NCBI GenBank assembly: GCA_963920765.1 | Contig: OY987245.1 | Coordinates: 23,576,727-23,640,726 of the forward strand | DNA from: Ulota crispa | Taxonomy: Eukaryota; Streptophyta; Bryopsida; Orthotrichales; Orthotrichaceae | DNA length: 64,000 bases | Direction: 5' to 3' | In this document: positions 58,790 through 64,000 of the stretch, one piece after another | Numbering within the stretch: the first letter of the stretch is position 1 | How the letters are laid out: the number at the start of each line of letters is the position of its first letter | Made by a program: the position numbers and the translations under genes | Notes under the pieces: generated by a model | What the model saw: the letters and a program-made list of their open reading frames with translations, nothing else | Told to the model about the DNA's origin: nothing | The model's database searches: none

Positions 58790-59440
58790 TTAACCCCTAA
58801 ATGCCCAACGCGTTTCTGAACTTCTTGGCATTTTCAAGAAAGTGAACAATTAATCAACCTTTTTGTAAATCTTATCAAGTTTTTTAAAACTGAAATCGTA
58901 AAAATTTAAACTTGACATGTTAGGGATTACATGGAAAAATAAAACACAACAATATCACTTATAGTTTGAAAGATTATTACATTTGCACATGAGGGTGTTA
59001 AAATTGCAAAGTGACTTGAAGTTTTCTAATCCTCATTTCACATGTCAAATCTGAAAATTTGGTCTTAAAAAAAATAAAGGTTTAAGGTCATTACATGTTT
59101 AACCTCAATCAATTTATGGCTTTCAAAATCTACTCTTGTATTTTTTTTAAATGGATTTCTAATGCAAATTTTCCTCCAAGCTTTAATGTATGTGAGGCTC
59201 TTTTTCAAGATCCTCCAACACTAGAAAATTCAAGATTGCAGTGGACATCCTTGTACAAAATCTTGAATAGAAAAATCATGAACATTCATTTTCAAAATCA
59301 GATTTTTGGTGTTGAAAATAGACTTCAAAACAAACTTGTGTTCAACAAAAAATACCAAAAATAGTGATTCAAAAAGATTTTATTTGTCTTCAAAGTTTTG
59401 CAAACTCTCAAATTGGGTGCCTTGGGCATTTAGAGGTTAA
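58790..59440. mobile_element. 650-bp TTAA-flanked element, inverted copy
   Basis: It is bounded by TTAACCCCTAAATGCCCAAC and CTTGGGCATTTAGAGGTTAA. It is the reverse complement of the element at 15487-16139. In a 267-bp sample 19 positions differ, most of them changing the hypothetical amino acid, so the 89-codon frame at 59095-59364 is not under protein-coding constraint. Confidence 0.75.
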
Positions 59441-59495
59441 GGTTGGTCCAATATGACAATTATGTATGTTACCATATAATTGACATTTTCTATCA

Positions 59496-59750
59496 AAACA
59501 CAATATTCATTAAAAGGGGAAAAAGCTTACAAAGTGGGACTTTTGAAGGATTAAGGTGGTCACCTGAATCCGAGCTCCAAAGTTTTTTTTGGTACACGTG
59601 ACCTCACCTAAGAGGAGGTATTTGCAAGGAAAAAATCTTAGTGGCTTAAACTGAATCTGATACCTTCACATCTAATTTAAGGTGACTATTTTGGATTAAG
59701 GTGAAATACAAAATAGTACACACGTTTTTTCCCTTTTAATGAATATGATT
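59496..59750. mobile_element. M1-family MITE
   Basis: It has ends AAAACACAATATTCATTAAA and CCTTTTAATGAATATGAT. The stem is GATTAAGGTG GT CACCTGAATC. Confidence 0.6.
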
Positions 59751-60321
59751 AAAATCTTAAACAACTCACTAAAACTGCAATGATTTATATTTCAACTTGT
59801 TTGTTGACCTTAAATATAGTAAAGGTGTACATCCATTCTAAATATAAGAAAAATACCTTGTATTGTATTGGCAGCAAAAGTATGTTGAGACGTTTAGGAG
59901 TTGACTCCCAAGACACAGGGATAAACTGGTACATACTACTTAGCAAGGGTTATGATTTATGAAAACTTGCTTTAGAAAGCATAAAATTAACCATAACCTT
60001 GCGGCCTTTAGAGGAACTTTAAATATACCCTATGTGAGCATAAATCTGACCTTGAGAGCTTATTCATACTATGCAAAAATTATCCTTCCAAGGGGTAGAC
60101 ATGGAACAATGAGATCTCAATACATTATTCACTGAATTGCAAAAAAGTACTTTCTCAAAATGTATTTTGGGAATACCAAATTTTGCATTTGTAGAATTGT
60201 AAAAATATTTTGGTGATTTGAAATAAGTTTTTTTGATAATTTATGGAAGGTATTTCATCATTGATGTAAGGTCTTGAAGAAATCATCATAGTATAATTCA
60301 TTCTAAATCACTTAAAAACTC

Positions 60322-60687
60322 TTAACCCCTAACCATCCAAGAGGACAAAAATTGTCCTTTCAGTGCCAAAAACACACCCCAATGGTGGAAAAATATTATT
60401 TTTTCAAATTTTTTTTCTTGAAAGTGGTCAGAGAGATGTGCCATATCACTAAATGCCAAAAGTAGTTGTTTTCAAAACCTCCATATTTTTTAAAACACCA
60501 ATTTGTAAAGAGATGTACAAGGTCCCTGCTGCCCTTTTTGTGAGGATAGGATACACTATTGACTTTTCCTTCTTTTGAGGAGAATATATTTCTCTTGTAC
60601 ACATGCCACAGGCTGTTTGCTGCCCATGAACAGTGCACACTCTCTTGGGCTGAGTTACGGGTTCAGGGCAAGTCCTTTAAGGGTTAA
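60322..60687. mobile_element. TTAA-flanked element
   Basis: It is bounded by TTAACCCCTAACCATCC and GTCCTTTAAGGGTTAA, about 365 bp. An M1 copy follows after 2 bp. Confidence 0.5.
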
Positions 60688-60689
60688 AG

Positions 60690-60938
60690 GCAATATTTGT
60701 TAATTTGGGAAAAACTCCCAATTTTGGGACTTCTCAAGCTTTCATTTTAAGAGTTTTTAGATGATTTGCGGTGAATTTTATGATGATTTCTTCAAGGCCC
60801 TACAACTGTATTATAATATCTTGCAGGAATTATCAAAAAAATCACTTTAAATCACCAATTATTCTCACAAATGCAAAATTCAATATCCCTAAAATCCGTT
60901 TTGGGAAAGTGTTTTTCCCAAATTAACAAGTATTTTGT
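60690..60938. mobile_element. M1-like MITE, diverged
   Basis: It runs from CAATATTTGTTAATTTGGGA to CCCAAATTAACAAGTATTTTG. The interior differs from typical copies (CAAAATCCCA-type right arm). Confidence 0.45.
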
Positions 60939-63900
60939 TCTTAATAATTCAAAATTCAAAAGCCCCAATATTCCAATAGGTAAGCTTTTCCCCAATTTAA
61001 TGAATAACGCATTTCTCATCCTTTGCCAATGGGATTGCGGTCCAAATTGCCCCCCTACATTTGAATAAAAAAATTCATTATGATTTAAATGCTTTTAAAA
61101 TCACTACAAGTTTGTCAACAATTTACCACTACGTAACACTAGTATATACTCAATCCATTCTCAATGTACAACAGGCTTGCTTGAGTTGAGACAATTTCAA
61201 GTTCTAAAAGGCAGTTAAAGCCACAAAGATGTTAATGATGTTGATAAAAGTGGATAAATATGGTATATTCATTTGTGCAAAATCACATTTGACATGGATT
61301 AGAAGTATGAAATAAGAATAATCTACTTTTCAAATTCTAATACATTTTGTCCCCATGAGCTAGCTTTTTAAATATGTAATCACTTTGAAAGATTGAATGT
61401 GTGGGAGGAGTTTTAAAAAGGACTACAACTTAATGTCCATGATTCTACAATAGTAGTATTGACTACACTTTACTAAGTCCTAATTGTAAGTAGTCATTAG
61501 TGGGGAAAAAAATGTTCGAAAGAAATTTAATGTAGAATAGAAATTGTAATAGAATATATTTTTTAATCTAAATTACCATATTAATTATTCATATCAATGT
61601 AGAATTACAAGTGATGCTAGCCCCTTCTCTAATAACCCAAAGTAGAAAATTATATAATGATAGCATGTTTTAAAATAAAATAAAAAAAGTAATACCCCTT
61701 GAAACATGTTTGGTGTTTGCACCTGTCCCTTTTTTTTTTTACACATTGACCAAGAGCATTTGTCTAAGTTGACCGAGGACTTTATTTTCTAATCTCTAAA
61801 TAAACACCATATCCGTTAATTTTAACATCAATAAAGAAAAACTTCTGGTGTGAACAATCAAAGCCATTGTTTATATTGTTGAATTTAAGCGATCTCACAA
61901 AAACGCCATATTGACATAAGACATTCTTACAAATACAATGTTAATAATTTATTTTTTATAATGCGATCAATTTGATATTGAGATATTAGTGCCAATAATA
62001 TTAGAAGTCTTAGAGAGACTTTATAATACCTCATCATTAGAAATTAGAATGTTGTGTACAAATATATATGTATTTTCCTACATTGCCAAAATTTTAGAAT
62101 TGGAAATAAAAGTGATTTCTTTTCATCTTATTTATGTTCTGTAAAGCTAAATGATAGTTAAGTGTTAAATTGCAGCGTTTTATAAAATTCAAAAAACCTA
62201 GTTATTAAAGTTTATGAGTTTTTCACAACCAAAATATTATTTATTAATGGCAAAAAAAATTGTAATGACTAACAAGATGAGTTTCATCCAATTTTGTGTG
62301 TAGAGCTTTATTGCTACACAAATTATTTCAATTAGTGCAAAATTTCAAATAGTAGAAAAGTCCCTCACATTAATTTTGGTGAATTGTGCATAACTAGTCT
62401 AAATCAAGGTCTAAATGCATGGCATAGTGTCTTGATTTTCAAGAAGGGTTTTGACTATAAACTTTCAATGTCCCTAAAGTAATCTCTTGGTGGCATAGCC
62501 TCCATAAGTGACATTCTCCACTCACTTTCTAGCTAGTTTAGATAAGTACGCACAAATTCTCCTTGAAATTTTGGCCACTTGAGTCACACTATTTGAGCAA
62601 GCATTTAAACATTATAGTCAACAATATATTAAATTAACCTGAATTATTATAAACAAATCTATTAGTACGCATTGCTAGTTCATTTATTTTTAGTTAGTAC
62701 AAGTTGGCATTTTTAGTGTGGATGCAATAAATAAAATAGCTTAAGTATTTAATGCTTTTATGTTAGCACTCTAAAATTACGATTCACAACATAACCTTCC
62801 ATGTGAATTTGGATCACAATCGCTAATAGAAAATGGGTCCAAATCAAGCTATTCTAACTAACATAGACACCCTAATTAACACAACTTCATTCAAAATGTT
62901 CAAATCAAAACATCCAAATCAATTATAAATCCATGCTAACTTGAGTTCCATTTTTTAATAGTGAATATAGAGCGCTACAAGTCCTCATTCGGCAACAAAT
63001 TTGAAGTGAAATGACAAAAAAATTTAAATGTTTTTTGTTTTTTTGACATGTGCTTCGTAATTATTATGAACAATCTACCAGAATTCCAAACTCCTTCATG
63101 TAAACAATCTTGAATGCCACTATTTTAAAGACAATATATAATTGTGCTTGTAATCAGGAGTAAGAAATATAATATAATATAACATAATAGTCAATTAAAA
63201 ATCGAGTATAATAACATTCATTTACTTATAGTAATGAAGAAGTCAAACAAAGCATAGAAAGTGGAGTCATGAAGTTTGACTAGTCATAGGCTCTCATCTT
63301 TAATCCTTAATCCTTATATTTCTGGGGCCTTTATTTTGTTAAAAGACACTCAAAATTGTCAATTCTATTGTAAAGAGTAAATTTTTTTGAAAATTGATCT
63401 TTTTGCATATCTAACCATAGGATCTTGTACTAGATTAGTATAAGAATTTGGAAACAAAAATTCAAAAACTTTAACCACACAGATTGCAAGATATTTGCAT
63501 TCAAAGTGTAAAAAATAGGCTTTTTTGCACCTTGCATGATTAGACTATTTGACTTTGAGCTTTTTTAACTTAATATTTTTGCACTACAAAGTTTTAAAGT
63601 TTACTTTTTTGAGGTGGGAAATTGAATTGAGAATCTTTGGAAAAAAATCAAAACAAAAAATACTTAATTTTCATTCTTAAAATAAACATTAGGTAGAAGA
63701 AGGTATGAGATTGAACAAAAACTTATATTGTTAATAACCTTGCAATGGAATTGAAACTCAATAATCCCAATGGTGAGATTGTTCTAGCAAGCAAACTTCA
63801 CCCTTTTCAATAATTTTTTTGGAAAAATGTTGAACTTGCATTCAAAAATGAAGTTTATAAGTTATTTTTTCAAGAAGATGCTTGGATTGCCCAAAAAACA

Positions 63901-64000
63901 AGATTGTCCATAACTTTCTCATAACTAGTCCAAATGGAATGGATCAAAGCTTCAGATGTAGACAAAACTACAAAAATGAGGAAAAAAACAAAAACAAAAA
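60939..64000. other. AT-rich DNA with no recognised feature
   Basis: This is very AT-rich sequence with short homopolymer runs. I found no gene, no paired inverted ends and no tandem array. Confidence 0.35.

Noticed and set aside
1-64000. CRISPR arrays, rRNA, bacterial operons and LTR or other virus-derived elements
   Set aside because: No regularly spaced repeats, no rRNA sequence, no polycistronic coding, no paired LTRs and no reverse-transcriptase motifs were seen. The spliced genes are eukaryotic.

Overview
This is nuclear DNA of a land plant. It is AT-rich, with introns up to about 3.5 kb, dense short inverted-repeat transposons, and three spliced genes of plant families. One gene encodes a VNS-type NAC transcription factor, a family confined to the green plant lineage. 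The species cannot be named from the sequence. The MITE families and a C-terminally extended NAC gene would fit a non-seed plant or another large-genome lineage, but that is a guess.

Three genes could be followed exon by exon with reading frame kept at every junction. (1) On the minus strand, 20154-26528, is a 15-exon gene for mitochondrial D-2-hydroxyglutarate dehydrogenase (591 aa). (2) On the plus strand, 30495-35500, is a 6-exon gene for a mitochondrial monothiol CGFS glutaredoxin of the GRXS15 type (215 aa). (3) On the minus strand, 47213-53315, is a 5-exon VNS-clade NAC gene (380 aa), with a probable 5' leader exon near 57 kb. Genes 1 and 2 both serve mitochondria and are divergently oriented, but about 4 kb and several transposons lie between their start codons, so a shared promoter is not indicated.

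Layout: 1-2145 is an unrecognised, less AT-rich stretch. 2146-20150 is gene-free and full of TIR elements. 20154-27720 is D2HGDH plus its upstream GC-rich leader. 27729-30380 is a transposon-bearing spacer. 30495-35600 is the glutaredoxin gene. 36139-47192 is gene-free and MITE-rich. 47213-58000 is the NAC gene with its leader and probable promoter. 58100-64000 is MITE remnants and then bare AT-rich DNA.

The repeats fall into clear families that I name here. M1 has ends like CACCATATTAGGTAAATTGGG and a central palindrome. M3, M4 and M5 are TA-flanked with a shared TAAGGTA terminus. The TTAA family is flanked by TTAA with CCCCTAAA-type ends and looks piggyBac-like. M6 has CATGGTTGTCACATTGG ends. 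A fifth family of about 170-180 bp begins CACAGCAAAC or CACTGCAAAC and has 3-bp target duplications.

The most striking observation is that intron 4 of the NAC gene is almost exactly one copy of the 170-bp CACAGCAAAC element, still flanked by its 3-bp AAT duplication. The 5' splice site lies inside the element's terminal repeat and the 3' splice site lies just past its other end, so removing the intron keeps the frame. This looks like a new intron made by a DNA transposon (an introner). A sister copy sits in opposite orientation at 56.6 kb, in the presumed leader intron of the same gene.
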